This document shows positions 7,834 through 18,241 of a DNA stretch of 20,000 nucleotides, in pieces. Under the pieces are notes generated by a model. It did not search any database, was not told the DNA's origin, and saw only the letters and a list, made by a program, of their open reading frames with translations. Position 1 is the first letter of the stretch, and every line of letters begins with the position of its first letter. Made by a program: the position numbers and the translations under genes. The stretch lies in the NCBI GenBank assembly GCA_034096865.1, contig JAWQFJ010017591.1, positions 1 to 20,000 of the forward strand, written 5' to 3'. This stretch comes from Theodoxus fluviatilis (lineage: Eukaryota; Mollusca; Gastropoda; Cycloneritida; Neritidae).

Positions 7834-8871
7834 TCAATAGTGTGTTGAACCACCATGGGCATTAATCACCTCCCTGCATCTCCGGTGCATGGAGCTTACC
7901 AGGTTGTTGGTCTGCCTTTGGGGTACCTGGGGCCACACTCTGGCAACGGCTGCACGCAAGTCCGCCTGTGTACGAGGTCTGGGCACGAGGGCATTTATCC
8001 TTCTCTGGAGAGCGTCCCAAAAGTGTTCTATTGGGTTTAAGTCAGGTGATCTGGCGGGATGAGGCAGAAGGTTGATGTTGTTCTGACACAGGAATGCCTG
8101 GGTAACACGTGCTGTGTGATGTCGGGCATTATCCTGCTGGAACAGGAAGTTTTGGTGCCTCTGAAAAAATGGCACCACATGAGGCTGGAGAACCTGGGCG
8201 ATGTACCGGGCAGCATTGACGCCATTTCCACGACCATGACCCACATTCTGAAAGAGTATATGGCCAACTCGCTGATTCAGACCAATGGCACCCCACACCA
8301 TGATGCTTGCACCTCCCCATTGGTCGTGATGATCAATGTTGGCATCAGCAAAGCGTTCTCTGGGTCTTGTCCAGATCTTGACACGGCCATGGACGTTGTC
8401 CACGCAAAACCACTTCTTATCTGTGAAAAGGACCCTCCTCCAGTTCCGAAGACGCCAGTTGATGTGATTCTGAGCCCAGGCCAGATGGTTGCGGCGATGC
8501 TGAAGAGTGAGGGGAGGACGCCATGCTGGAATGCGGTTCTCCAGGTTTGCAGCAGTCAGTCTTCTGCGTACTGTTCTTTCACTTATTGGCCTCCCGTGCA
8601 CACCAGGAGTGTTTCTGGCTGAATTGGCGGCAGTTTCATGCGGGTCACAATGGTGCCGGCGGCTCAATAGGCGATCTTGAGCTGCTGCTGTAACCCTTGG
8701 TGTGACGCTCCTGGGTAGGTCACGTGTGGTGTTGGTGGCAAGGAAACGGTGCCAAAGACGATGAATTGTTGTGACATGCACACCTAATGCAGTTGCAACC
8801 TGCAGCGACGTCTCACCAGCATCAAGACGCCCGATGGCTTGTTGACGATGTTCTTCTGACACCCTCGGCAT
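7834..8871 (-). CDS. Tc1-like transposase, DD34E, intact
   Basis: A 345-residue transposase, full length for the Tc1 family (about 340), with no stop or frameshift. It would bind the terminal repeats and move the element into TA sites in the nucleus. Residues about 1-50 form a first helix-turn-helix (EEHRQQAIGRL...LGVHVTTIHRLW). A second DNA-binding part follows to about residue 110, including SERTVRRRL. The catalytic triad is visible: D151 in LFTDKKWF, D247 in FQQDNARHH, and E282 in SPDLNPIEHFWD. There are exactly 34 residues between D247 and E282. The motif after D151 is DKK rather than the common DES/DEC. The ATG at 8869-8871 gives a typical family N-terminus, MPRVSEEHRQ. The overlapping plus-strand frames are shadows of this gene. 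Confidence 0.95.
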   Translation of the reverse strand: MPRVSEEHRQQAIGRLDAGETSLQVATALGVHVTTIHRLWHRFLATNTTRDLPRSVTPRVTAAAQDRLLSRRHHCDPHETAANSARNTPGVHGRPISERTVRRRLTAANLENRIPAWRPPLTLQHRRNHLAWAQNHINWRLRNWRRVLFTDKKWFCVDNVHGRVKIWTRPRERFADANIDHHDQWGGASIMVWGAIGLNQRVGHILFQNVGHGRGNGVNAARYIAQVLQPHVVPFFQRHQNFLFQQDNARHHTARVTQAFLCQNNINLLPHPARSPDLNPIEHFWDALQRRINALVPRPRTQADLRAAVARVWPQVPQRQTNNLVSSMHRRCREVINAHGGSTHY

Positions 8872-9156
8872 TGCTACTGTGCAGAAAAAGCGCTAGCGCT
8901 GGGGTGTTTGTGAGAATCTAATGGCCAGACTGAGTGCACTGAACAGTATGCGCAGCATATCCAGCTTCTGCATGTGCAGTGTGTGCTCCCCACGGAGGTC
9001 ACTGGCCCTTGAGAAGATCCCCTATGTTCACCGCCTAGGCCACCACTAGCACATTATTGAACATGCTGGCAAGCAAGAGAAGCACGTGCTGAATATGCTG
9101 ATAACATGTTCTTATTGTATTCAAGGTCAGCCAGCGTGTCGTGGACAAATGAATTT

Positions 9157-9177
9157 ATTGCGTTACTTTTGCCTGTG
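9157..9177 (-). repeat. Tc1 element right terminal inverted repeat
   Basis: 21 bp ending CTTTTGCCTGTG; mate of the left repeat at 7643-7663 with a single mismatch. Confidence 0.92.
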
Positions 9178-9183
9178 GTTTTA

Positions 9184-10430
9184 GATCAACAAATAAAATT
9201 CTGCAAATTGCCATTTTTCTCCCTCACCTAAGAAAAATGTCCACATTGTTGTTTTGAACAGGCACAATGATAACTTTGCTGTTGAGTTGCATTCTAAGAG
9301 TGTTCTAGGAACACAGATTCACAAATGTCCAACATGCGATGGAACCAAAAAGAAACTAAATTTCAGTAAACTGTTCAACAAATGCACTTTCGCTTATTTA
9401 TTTTGGTTCATAACACATCCAAAATAAATTCTATAGCCAAGAACAATCCACAGACTTGAAAGGAATACTTATGAACAAAATCTTCCAATTAATATTATAT
9501 TACACGCAAGAATACTTAAGTTAATGAATTTCTTATCATGAAAGCAAGGCAAATCAAGTCAGCATCTTCATAACTGGCAAGTAAGTGGCTCACACGATAC
9601 AGTTGCTCCATACATCAAAGAAGACAATTAGTTCTTTGCACAAACTTTCTATAAATGCCTTAGCTTAATGCTATGAGAATTGGTGATTTTTAACTTCAAG
9701 TTATTCAGGGCTTTGAAATATCACATGTGTACACCGGGACACACACATGCCCTCTGCATGACTGGTGGTGCAGATAATCACTGACTGATCATTTTTAAAA
9801 TTTCCATTACCCTGATCATGAATCAAAGATTGAGGAAATTGCTGTGACCTATGCAATCCAGAGAGGAAAATAATACAGACCAGAATTTACCCAAGTACAT
9901 TAATGGCATTAATTAAATGAAACATCAGTGCTTTCACCTTTTTTTCAAACTTCAACAACTTAAAAAACAATCATTTATATTCAATAGCAGGGCATGATCT
10001 GCCCATGTTTACAAAGCTTACAGTTAGTCTTAACTCAGTAGTCCATGACATTGCAGTTTCTGCACGCGACGTTCAAATGCATAAAATACGAACATAGAAA
10101 CCTCTTTTCCAATAATAAAATGTGTTAAATCTGAAGTATTTACATATTTGAAATGTTTCACTAAACAGTTCTGCCTAATGACAGCATTAGCCCAGCGCGT
10201 GTAGGCGTGGCCGAACGAACAAGGTCACTCCGAACTCACTCACTCGAGACCATTCAACATTGCTTACTAACCCATGACCAGCAATATATGAACTGCCATT
10301 GCAATTTGTATCTCTTTAATATATCAACACTATCAAATTAAAGAGAGAAATAGCTTTTGGAGCTTTGCAGGGGACTTCGCTCTGTTGTCGCAGCGCAGTT
10401 TAAAACATCAATATTGGCCGGAGACACGTT
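9184..10430. other. AT-rich intergenic DNA, no gene seen
   Basis: No open frame of note on either strand, and no tRNA-like boxes or tandem repeats. There is only a short hairpin (10311-10320 with 10337-10346). Confidence 0.6.
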
Positions 10431-10531
10431 GTCGTCACTTCCTGAGTTATTTGTAGAAGCCACGTGCTTTCAGCCATGTTGATAGGAGGCGAGCGCTGTC
10501 TGCTAATCTGTGCTACGGGAGACGTGTAACC
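10431..10531 (+). promoter_or_regulatory. Possible promoter/5' UTR of the THAP-like gene
   Basis: Base composition changes here from AT-rich to CpG-containing. Within it are CACTTCCTG (ETS-type site, about 10436-10444), CACGTG (E-box, about 10462) and GCCAT. No TATA box is evident. This looks like a small TATA-less promoter directly before a good start context (ACCATGCC at 10532). The support is circumstantial. Confidence 0.25.
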
Positions 10532-10723
10532 ATGCCGACTTCTTGCCATGTGAAAAATTGTTTTAACAATCAACAAAAAGAAAAATTAAGAGGAGTCAAA
10601 CGTTCCTACTACTTTATACCATCAGAGAAAACCAATCAAGGTCCGATTGTGCAAAGGGTGACCGAAGCATCCGGCGAGAATCAGCAGACATCTCCCACAA
10701 ATCCTACTACGAAGAATCGATAG
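10532..10723 (+). CDS. Candidate THAP zinc-finger start (partial or broken)
   Basis: An open frame of 63 residues beginning MPTSCHVKNCFNN and continuing to RGVKRSYYFIP. THAP domains are DNA-binding C2CH fingers at the protein N-terminus. They typically start Met-Pro, have two Cys four residues apart near position 5, and then an aromatic-Pro (F-P) motif. All these are present here (C5, C10, FIP near residue 34). The later Cys and His of the finger and the expected Trp are absent in this frame. The remainder (residues about 40-63) is polar and unfamiliar. Either the exon ends near residue 40-45 and the rest is spliced from elsewhere, or this is a decayed gene or transposon fragment. THAP domains occur in host regulators and in P-element transposases. 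I could not locate a second exon. Confidence 0.35.
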   Translation: MPTSCHVKNCFNNQQKEKLRGVKRSYYFIPSEKTNQGPIVQRVTEASGENQQTSPTNPTTKNR

Positions 10724-10850
10724 ACTTCCAAAGACCTATAATTCTTTAACTCTTCCAACGTGTGCGCTGATGTTCCGAGTACAACAATTAAATATGTCCA
10801 TGGCACTCGTTGGCGGAGTGTTCCTCAATTCTGGATCAAGTTGGTCCTTT

Positions 10851-10864
10851 GTCAGCTGGTATGG
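10851..10864 (+). repeat. Target-site duplication, left copy
   Basis: GTCAGCTGGTATGG, identical to 11080-11093. The two copies bracket a 215-bp insertion. Confidence 0.85.
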
Positions 10865-11079
10865 TAGGATGGATGGATGGATGGAGTTTTAAGGCTTATT
10901 AGCCTTTGTGGGCTACGCAAGGCCACCGAGCACAAAAACCACTAGAATAGTTCCGAGTCAGCGCAAATCAAGTCACGATGTACCTAGTTATTCGCCTCTT
11001 ACGAATCGCAAAGGGAGACGCGGTGGGTCAATTCTTACCTCCCCCCCCCCCCCTCCCCCCATTATAACCCACAGGGAGC
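10865..11079 (-). mobile_element. SINE or LINE-tail retroposon insertion, 215 bp
   Basis: The segment is bounded by perfect 14-bp direct repeats, the hallmark of LINE-driven retroposition. Read on the minus strand it starts near CGCTCCCTGTGGG. It includes a G-rich tract (plus-strand C runs at 11041-11053 and 11055-11060). It ends with a stem-loop (AAGGCT-loop-AGCCTT, 10891-10906) followed by a tail of ATCC repeats (about 10866-10883). A 3' stem-loop plus a short tandem-repeat tail is known in SINEs and LINEs whose reverse transcriptase recognises that hairpin. I could not find clear tRNA A and B boxes, so it may instead be a truncated LINE end. Confidence 0.65.
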
Positions 11080-11093
11080 GTCAGCTGGTATGG
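11080..11093 (+). repeat. Target-site duplication, right copy
   Basis: GTCAGCTGGTATGG, identical to 10851-10864. Removing the insertion and one copy restores a continuous sequence. Confidence 0.85.
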
Positions 11094-13389
11094 ATCGAGC
11101 CCGCCGATCACCTCAATTTTGTTAAGGTAAAATTTACAGGCTTGCGAAAGTCAACGTAAGCATTTTCTTCCTCACTGACATAACCTTAGAAAGAAAAATG
11201 TATCAACTCTAATTATTTTAGATGTTGGTTTCTTGGCACAGCCAGCTTATCATGTTGGAGCAGATAAACAAATAAGAGAAAATGAAACGATCACTCGTGC
11301 CCTGAGTTTTGATGCGTGACCAGGACACTCCCCACAGTATGTTTTGTTTGCTTTGTAAGGTTTGAGCACTTGCTGAAGGTGTAAAAATGGTCAGTTAATA
11401 TAATTGGTGAATTTAGTTGTCATGAAACTTTGTTTTGTGCTTTAATGCCATTTTCTTGTCATAATCTTACACGTTACATTACGCCGAATGCGGGCAAGTT
11501 GATCATGCGCTCATCGACTCGATGATCGTGAATTTTCTGTCCTCGCCTGACCAGGGAAATGAAATTCTCCATTCAAGCTAGAACTAAACAGTTATCTGCT
11601 GCCATTCATTCGAGCTTTACATGAAACATTACATCACACTAGCTCGATCGTCTGCTGGCATAATGGCTACGGTTCGATGGTGTTCGTCTGCTAGGTACGT
11701 ACGGTGTGGTTTGTTAACTTATCTTCTGTGGGTTTTGTGCAGAAAGTATACGTTACAATAGTCTAGTATGACAATTTTTGACAAGTTTTTTAATCTAATT
11801 AAACTTTTTGCGTGCTTTAATGCCATCCTTTTGCCATGATCTGGCGATAATCACTCCTCAACACAGACCCGAAACATACCCCAACATATAGCACCTGAAG
11901 TTATGCAACCTACCATCACGGCTGTGCTGCTAATTACCATATGACCCCTGGTGAACTCTTCCCCGGCCATACAGATGGCCATGGGTAAAATTCGAAATTC
12001 TCCGTCAACACTCGGAAACGGCCAGGGTAGTCTAGTCAAAACTGTGTTTAAAGTAACTTAACGCACAAATTATGTTATGAAACTTACAACATCGATAAAT
12101 TGAATAATAGGGATCTTAAAAATAGTTATTTTGGAGTGGTGCGACGCTTCTGTAGCATGAAACGAGTTTTCCTAACTTTTCCTTCATGATACTTTTCGGT
12201 AAATTGGAAGCTGGTCTGCTCCTCATTTTGGTGCACCCCTCGGGCTATGTCTCTTCTATCAGCATTGGTTGCATTTTAATTCATCCAACCAAATAACGAA
12301 TAAGAACGAAGCTTTCACGCGTATTCAGACCCATTCAAATCGCATAATTTTGGGGACGCAATGGGAGATAATAATTTTTTGCAAGTAGGAGTTACGTCCC
12401 TTGTTGTTCATGCTACTCTGTGCAACACAATCTGAGCATGTTCTGAGAACTATGTTTCATAGGTCATCTCACAATGGACTTGGGTGTTTTTAGTTTCCAT
12501 TACATTCACTGATGTGCAAAGTTCACGCACCGAGAGGATATTCAATATTACATGGGTGGTAATGAACTAAGATCATGAACTATACATTAACATGGCGTGA
12601 TATTTACAGAGACATTTAGACGTCCGATTGATTTATACAAATATTAAGACGACGCACTGCAGATGTCCTCCAGTACTTGTGGGCAATGACGACCATCCAA
12701 GCAATGCGAAGTGGAAGGAGCTCAAGCTTCTGCAGCTCTTGCTGCTGGTGGGCTGGATGACTTCCCAAAGGCCTGTGCCATCAAATACGGTTACAACACC
12801 AGTCGTTAGCCTCACACTTCCGTCTCATAGGGTCGAACAGGGAGCACTATCCACGAAATCGACGATTCTCCTGCCTGGCAACTGCTGCATATTCTCCCGT
12901 TATGAGGCGGTCACAACAAAGAGGGTGCAGATGATGTAATACTTTGGAGAGCGTATCGTCATGACTTTCATAAGTGAGTTCATTCATACTCATCAATGAT
13001 CTCCACAACTCGACGTTGTTGACTGTGGAAGACTCACAGGGTTTCTCCAGAAATCAAGAAAGATAGCGACTCCAGTGATTGCTTTGGGTTCTTCCTTGAG
13101 CAATCTTTTCCCTGCCTGATGCAGATGAAGCTTCTTTTCTGTCTCACTGACTCATCAGCTCAGAACAGCTGCTGCACGTGATGCACACACACATCAACGG
13201 GAGCAGTTATGAGTTTCCTCTGCCGTCAGGGTGGACATTGCAGCACTTCCTAAGGTCTTCAGGTTGTCCCCAAAGCCCTGGATTTCCTGTTTTCCTTCCA
13301 CGAAAGCTCACACGGGTACAGCATCCACAGAAGGCCAATTTCGCATGCTCAGTTAGGTAAGAGACAGGTCGCTGGATTCCCCAAGACAA
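11094..13389. other. Intergenic or intronic DNA, no gene seen
   Basis: Mostly AT-rich. The only internal structure noticed is a 31-bp direct repeat (11437-11467 and 11812-11842) with five differences, all transitions. A more GC-rich part (12640-13380) has open frames up to 103 codons on both strands but no recognisable domain. Confidence 0.5.
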
Positions 13390-13560
13390 AACAAAAAAAT
13401 TATCTCAAGGATTGCTAGGAGGTGTAGGAATCCTTGGTTTGATGACGTAGCAAACATTTCGGGCTGGGCTATGCCCAAAACTCACGAAGCGTTTGTTCCG
13501 TCATTAATTAAACCAGGGATTTCTACACCTCCTAGCAATCCTTGTCATCGTTTTTTTGTT
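13390..13560. mobile_element. 171-bp foldback element (MITE-like hairpin)
   Basis: 13390-13440 pairs with 13510-13560 in perfect register, 51 positions with 6 mismatches. A 22-bp block (13406-13427 with 13523-13544) pairs perfectly. After a small offset, pairing resumes (ATGACG and CAAAC on the left against their complements on the right), leaving a loop of about 40 bp. This is typical of a non-autonomous foldback or MITE. No clear target-site duplication flanks it. It encodes nothing. Confidence 0.85.
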
Positions 13561-14400
13561 CTGACGTGAGTTCAGGTTGGCTGCAAGTGCAACAGACACT
13601 GCAAACGTGAAGACGACGCAAGGTCGAATTTACGCACCAGGTTCTGGTTTTTCGCTCCTTGCATTTCTCCATCCCCGCTCCAGATGACACCATCTTCATT
13701 TGCACTGCATCAGCTGCAACTTAGGCGATGTTCCAGTCAGAATTACAAACACTGTGGACAACAGCAAATTGATCAAACGTTGGCCAAACAAAATATGTTG
13801 CCTGATGTCAAGACAGCTTGATTGGCCAGATCCTCTCTAGAGGCACGCAGAAAGGGAAAAGTCGGTCACATGACAACGGCAGAAGAATTGAGTAATTTTA
13901 ATGCATGCTCTAACGACACTTACACTGCTACAAAGGGCGAATATTATAGACACTGCAGGTAAAGAGGCCAGAAGATCTGTTATGATTGCACGTAAGAAAA
14001 CAAACTATGGACAGCTATGAACAATTACTATACACAGAGTTAGATTTATAAATCAGCTTGCAAGTCGTCCTGCTATATCTAACACTGACAGTAATGGACA
14101 TAACCTTTTCCTTAATTATAAAAAAGTAACTTAAGCTATGCCAATCTGTTGTCAGGATTTCCAAAATGCGCCTCACTACACACAAAGAAGTCCTGGAGAA
14201 AACCGCCTCAGTAGGGCAGCACAGTGATGAGGGCCACATCCAGACACAAATCTGCTTCTTTTCCTGCAGACCCAGAGCTCCTCGGAACTTGCTTCTTTTC
14301 TCTCCGGTAAAGACCCAGTCTAGATTTGGAGAAGCGCATGCATGAACGTGGCGTCCTGAGTCAGTCCGACTGTCGACAAACTACTCCACGTCTTGGCAAA
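13561..14400. other. No gene seen
   Basis: Spacer with short unconvincing frames on both strands and no domain, RNA or repeat that I can support. Confidence 0.5.
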
Positions 14401-14455
14401 ATGCACACGCACACACATACGCACGCACACACACACACACACACACGTACGTGTA
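14401..14455 (+). repeat. CA-rich alternating purine-pyrimidine microsatellite
   Basis: 55 bases of purine-pyrimidine alternation, mainly CA with some CG and TA steps, ending ACGTACGTGTA. Its translation gives the Thr/His string in an overlapping frame. Confidence 0.93.
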
Positions 14456-14844
14456 ATTCCTTGACGTTTCAAAAACTGCGAGTTACGAGTACTTTCGCAC
14501 CATCACTTTGAAGGTCTACGCCTGGGTCAGGAAACGACGCGTCTAAATGCAGCAGTGGGACGGGCATCTTCCAACGCTCGAAGGACCCTACGTGGACACA
14601 GTTCCCTCCAGGCGTGGCAAGCCATGAGTCCCAACAGAATTGTTGTGTTGGTTGGTGCCACGTCCTCAACTGTCACACATGGCTCGGATGAAGAAGAGTA
14701 GTCGGTGTTTGGCTGCAGGACTGCAAGCTTGCATCCAGCAGTGCAGTACCTACCGTCATGCTCACAATGCCTGCTACTGCGTGGATGCACCCACACCTGG
14801 GACCAAGACAACTTTGAAGAAGTCCATCGCGTCCGTTTCGATCA

Positions 14845-15003
14845 CGTGAACTCCCGTGGGCTGGGAGTACTTCTGGTCTTCACTGCCGACCCTGCCGTCC
14901 ACCCCTGGATGGTCCCACCCGACACGACATGCGTCCAATCGCTATCCAGGAAAGGTCCGTTTTGGTAACAATGATCTAGATTTGATTCCCAAGTGCACAA
15001 CGG
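14845..15003 (-). pseudogene. Weak MAM-domain-like fragment
   Basis: A minus-strand frame reads LCTWESNLDHC and then DSDWTHVVSGGT, followed by a Gly/Thr/Ser stretch. MAM domains, adhesion modules of extracellular proteins, begin with a Cys, then an aromatic-Glu pair, a second Cys close by, a DWT or DW motif, and a Gly-Pro-Thr-like turn. The order fits, but the rest of the domain is not found in any frame and no convincing splice sites bound it. It could be an eroded exon of a MAM-containing gene or a chance resemblance. Confidence 0.2.
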
Positions 15004-15944
15004 AAATGTCACTATGGGACTCAGGATACTTTCCTCTTTAGATTTTCTCCAGTAACCATTTCCGCCCAATCCAAACCTCCACCAGACTCAGAAGAGATTT
15101 TCATCTGAGGGACGCAGTAGGTGTTATCCTGGTGGAATGCCCTACCTGTACATGTTTCAGTGACATGTACAGCTGTGCTGGAGTGCGAATCCACGATCTC
15201 TGTAACGTCTGTGTGTCCAAACGAGTCTCCTGATGCAAGCCGAACAGAGCGAAAGACTAAGGAAGCCTTGACTTGCTATGTTCCAACCACCACCAGTGCT
15301 TGGGCTAGTTTGTCAATGGAATTACAGAGCCTGCAAGGACTGCTATGCCATCAAGGATCATCTATTCATTCATCCATGTCTTTTACATTTGGTCTCAGAC
15401 ACATGATATCACACGACAAAGAGATTTTTGTGTAGTTTATTACAACTAAAGCAATGATCAATATAAACACTACACCACATCTATTTACTCAAACGTCAAA
15501 GGATAAAAAACCCTGTAAAGTTCAAACTCATACAGGGCAGAAAAATTTAAATCTAATGCAAGAGTTGTTTTTCATGCACGTTTTTGGCCAGGCTAATGAA
15601 CATTACACTTAAACACATTCAACAGTGTGATAAATCTTTACAAAACAGAAACCACCAGCATCCATTTGATGCATGTGAACTACCAGAGGTCAAAGCATGT
15701 TCATTTTCAGTCCTTCCTTGGACCCATTCCATCTGTTTCCAATGCAAGCTCAAAATGGCACACCAGCATAGAGGCATGTGGAGTTGCTACAGAGTACTGA
15801 AGATGGATGCAGTTTGGCAGCGAGGTGGAAATAACGTGCCTGTTCAAAAAAAGCACAAGTGAACATCCCCAAAGCAAAGGAAATTTTTAAGAATCGCTAA
15901 ACAAACATATCCCCAACTACAATCATTTTGTGTCGAGAGACAGT

Positions 15945-16080
15945 AAGTGTACGTGCCTGTATTTGTATGTGCGAGTGTTTGGGTGTTCATGACTGTATGC
16001 AAGAATGTGCATGTATGCGCACGTATAAGTGCAAGCATGTGTATGTTTATGTTTAAGTAGCTGTGTGTTCATGCACATAT
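15945..16080 (+). repeat. Degenerate TG-rich tract
   Basis: About 135 bases rich in TGTG, TGTATG and GTGCATG. It looks like an old (GT)n microsatellite broken up by point changes. Confidence 0.5.
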
Positions 16081-17921
16081 TTTAAAAACCATTTTTACCT
16101 TACTTTTTCATGTCTGCAGTTTTTACATGCATGACTGCACTCTGCCTATCTGCGAATTTTATTACTGGAGGATGGGGGTGGGTGGTGGGGTGAGGTTGAA
16201 GTGGGATGGGGTGAAGAGCAGGGAGGACATGGATACAGAATTGTGAAAAATAGTTAAAGACAAAAAGCAAACTTTTTCTTCCCCTCTTTCCAACCATTTC
16301 CCAAATGCCTTGTCATTTATAAATGTTAAAAGGTAAAACTTGAACATGGAAAATCCTGTCTATTCATCCAATGTTCTGTCTATGCAAGGGAGGCAAATAT
16401 GTCAATATACATAGTGCCAGACTGGGCTACATTCGTAGCCTGTCAGACAAACACAACAATAAGTATATCAAGTTCTCTCCTGGACTTGTGATGTTTATAA
16501 AGTGAAGTAATGTTTGTTGATGGAATGGCTCTCAACAGATGATAAAACAGAACTGCCAACAACATGTTCTGAGAGAGCAGGTACCTATCTGTACAATACA
16601 GCTACTAAATGACATTACTGACACAAAAATGTATAATGAAGCAAGGATTTAAAAAAAATTCAAAGATAAAAGTAAAAACCATGTACTTGCTGCAGCCCAC
16701 TTCCCTAACTGCAACTATATTTATTCTGTTTGTGTTTGGCTAAGAACAGATTGTACAACAAGGTACGAACAGTGAGGTTCATGAATGTCAAGCAAGTCCA
16801 AAGCATCTAAATATAGGTAGACAGAGGTAAGAAAAATGATGGAGACTTTCAAGTCTCAAATAAAGAATGTTACCAACAGATTTTGGCCTCTCTCCTGTTG
16901 CTGGCAGAAAGTGGGATTTCATGGAGAGATGGTCAGAGAATGGGTGGATATGACAATGGAAGGATGTAGCAGCCTTACAAAGCACCAGGTTTGTATATTT
17001 TTCCTACATCAGGAATGGTTACTTGCTTTATTTAACAGTGTCGTTCCGTAAACCATTATGAATAAAAAGGTCCCTCACTCTACTTGACCATTTGATGAGA
17101 AGAAGAAAGACCTCAATACAACACAAGCAATATCATGTGGCCTGACAGATGAGATTAGACTCCCAACTTTATGATGAAAACCATGTCCAACAAGGCCAAG
17201 AGGCATTATCTCTACAACTTTCTTTCAGTGACGAATTTTTCTTCTAGCACTAATCTGCATGCAAAGCTCTGATGACTCGTGGTAAAATCTGCAACTTACA
17301 AGCCAACCGACAGAAAAGAGAGGGAGTTAAGCAAGTGTGTCAATTGGCATTCTAATCAAGCCTGATCAGGGTGGCCCAGGGAGAAGGTAGGAGGCAGAGG
17401 TTGCTAATGTCAGCGTTGCCATCAAGATACCTGCACAGAGAACTGGTTTATGGTCTAAACATGTTCCACTATATAAGTGAATTAAATGCAATGATACGCA
17501 CATGTTAAGTTCTTTAGAGATACATACTTCAATTGAACATACATGTATATTAGCACTTGTTCACTACACTGCTAATTCTTCACTGACTTCAGATACATGT
17601 GGTCTATATTCATTCATCACTTTAGGCAACATAATGTTACAGAGCTGTTTTCTAGTCTGGTCTCTGTCCAACAGGCAGCATCAACACATCAACACACACA
17701 ATGGGAGGTTCAAGGCATCCAACACAAATTATAAGAGGCAAATCTCCATCTGCAGTGTCACACGTTAAAATCTTAGTTCCCAGTGTGGTTGCAGTGACAG
17801 CATCTTCCTCTATTCCTCATCAAATTGATTAATACTTTTTGGTGACTGGCAAACAGTGAGCATGAACAGGACTCAGTTTTCATGAAATCCATGACGCCTG
17901 CAGCCTTGCCCCGAGCAGCAC

Positions 17922-17939
17922 AGAGAGAGAGAGAGAGAG
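17922..17939 (+). repeat. (GA)n microsatellite
   Basis: Nine consecutive AG steps within the presumed 3' untranslated region. Confidence 0.9.
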
Positions 17940-18241
17940 GAGTGGGTGATAGTGCAGATGAGCCATCTTTTGATATGAATGAAGATCATTTCTGTCTACT
18001 TTCCACCTGCAATGCAGCAGTCTGCATCTGTGACTGCATGACACTTTGCAGCGTTCCTTAGTCATGGTACCAAGTCATTCAGTGTTCCCATAGGAAGTCA
18101 AGTATTGCAAGTAGGCTTCGGCAAGACCTACTAGTAAGTACAAATAGACTAAATGTTTAATAAAACACAGACAAGCATGTTACAAGCTCCGTCATCAAAT
18201 TCAGGAAGGAAAAAAAACATGTTTGGTCCAGCCTGCGTGAC

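Larger units (their letters stand above)
7641..9181 (-). mobile_element. Tc1/mariner-type transposon, complete
   Basis: An element of about 1.54 kb, the usual Tc1 size. 21-bp terminal inverted repeats at 7643-7663 and 9157-9177 differ at one base; the shared core is CACAGGCAAAAG and AACGCAAT. TA dinucleotides lie at both edges (7639-7640 and 9182-9183), matching the TA target site. The exact outer edge is uncertain by two to four bases because the flanks differ (CT on the left, AAAC on the inverted right). The single gene is the minus-strand transposase, with 170 bp on its 3' side and 285 bp on its 5' side. Confidence 0.92.
15436..18241 (-). other. Probable 3' UTR and downstream DNA of the YLPM1-like gene
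   Basis: No gene-like frame occurs on either strand over 2.8 kb left of the minus-strand stop codon at 18242. Minus-strand AATAAA hexamers lie at 17027-17032, 16720-16725, 16158-16163 and 15436-15441. The last is followed on the minus strand by a GT-rich stretch within about 20 bases, the expected downstream element. The 3' UTR could therefore be about 1.2 to 2.8 kb long. Which signal is used cannot be told from sequence alone. Confidence 0.45.

Noticed and set aside
8059..8622. Plus-strand frame of 187 codons
   Set aside because: It lies entirely opposite the Tc1 transposase and is a shadow of it.
10311..10346. Hairpin with perfect 10-bp arms (TCTCTTTAAT)
   Set aside because: It is short, AT-rich and expected by chance in this composition. 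No associated feature was seen.
12700..12792. Short plus-strand frame reading like a coding fragment (LDDFPKACAIKYGYN)
   Set aside because: It is bounded by stops, has no splice support and matches no family I know.
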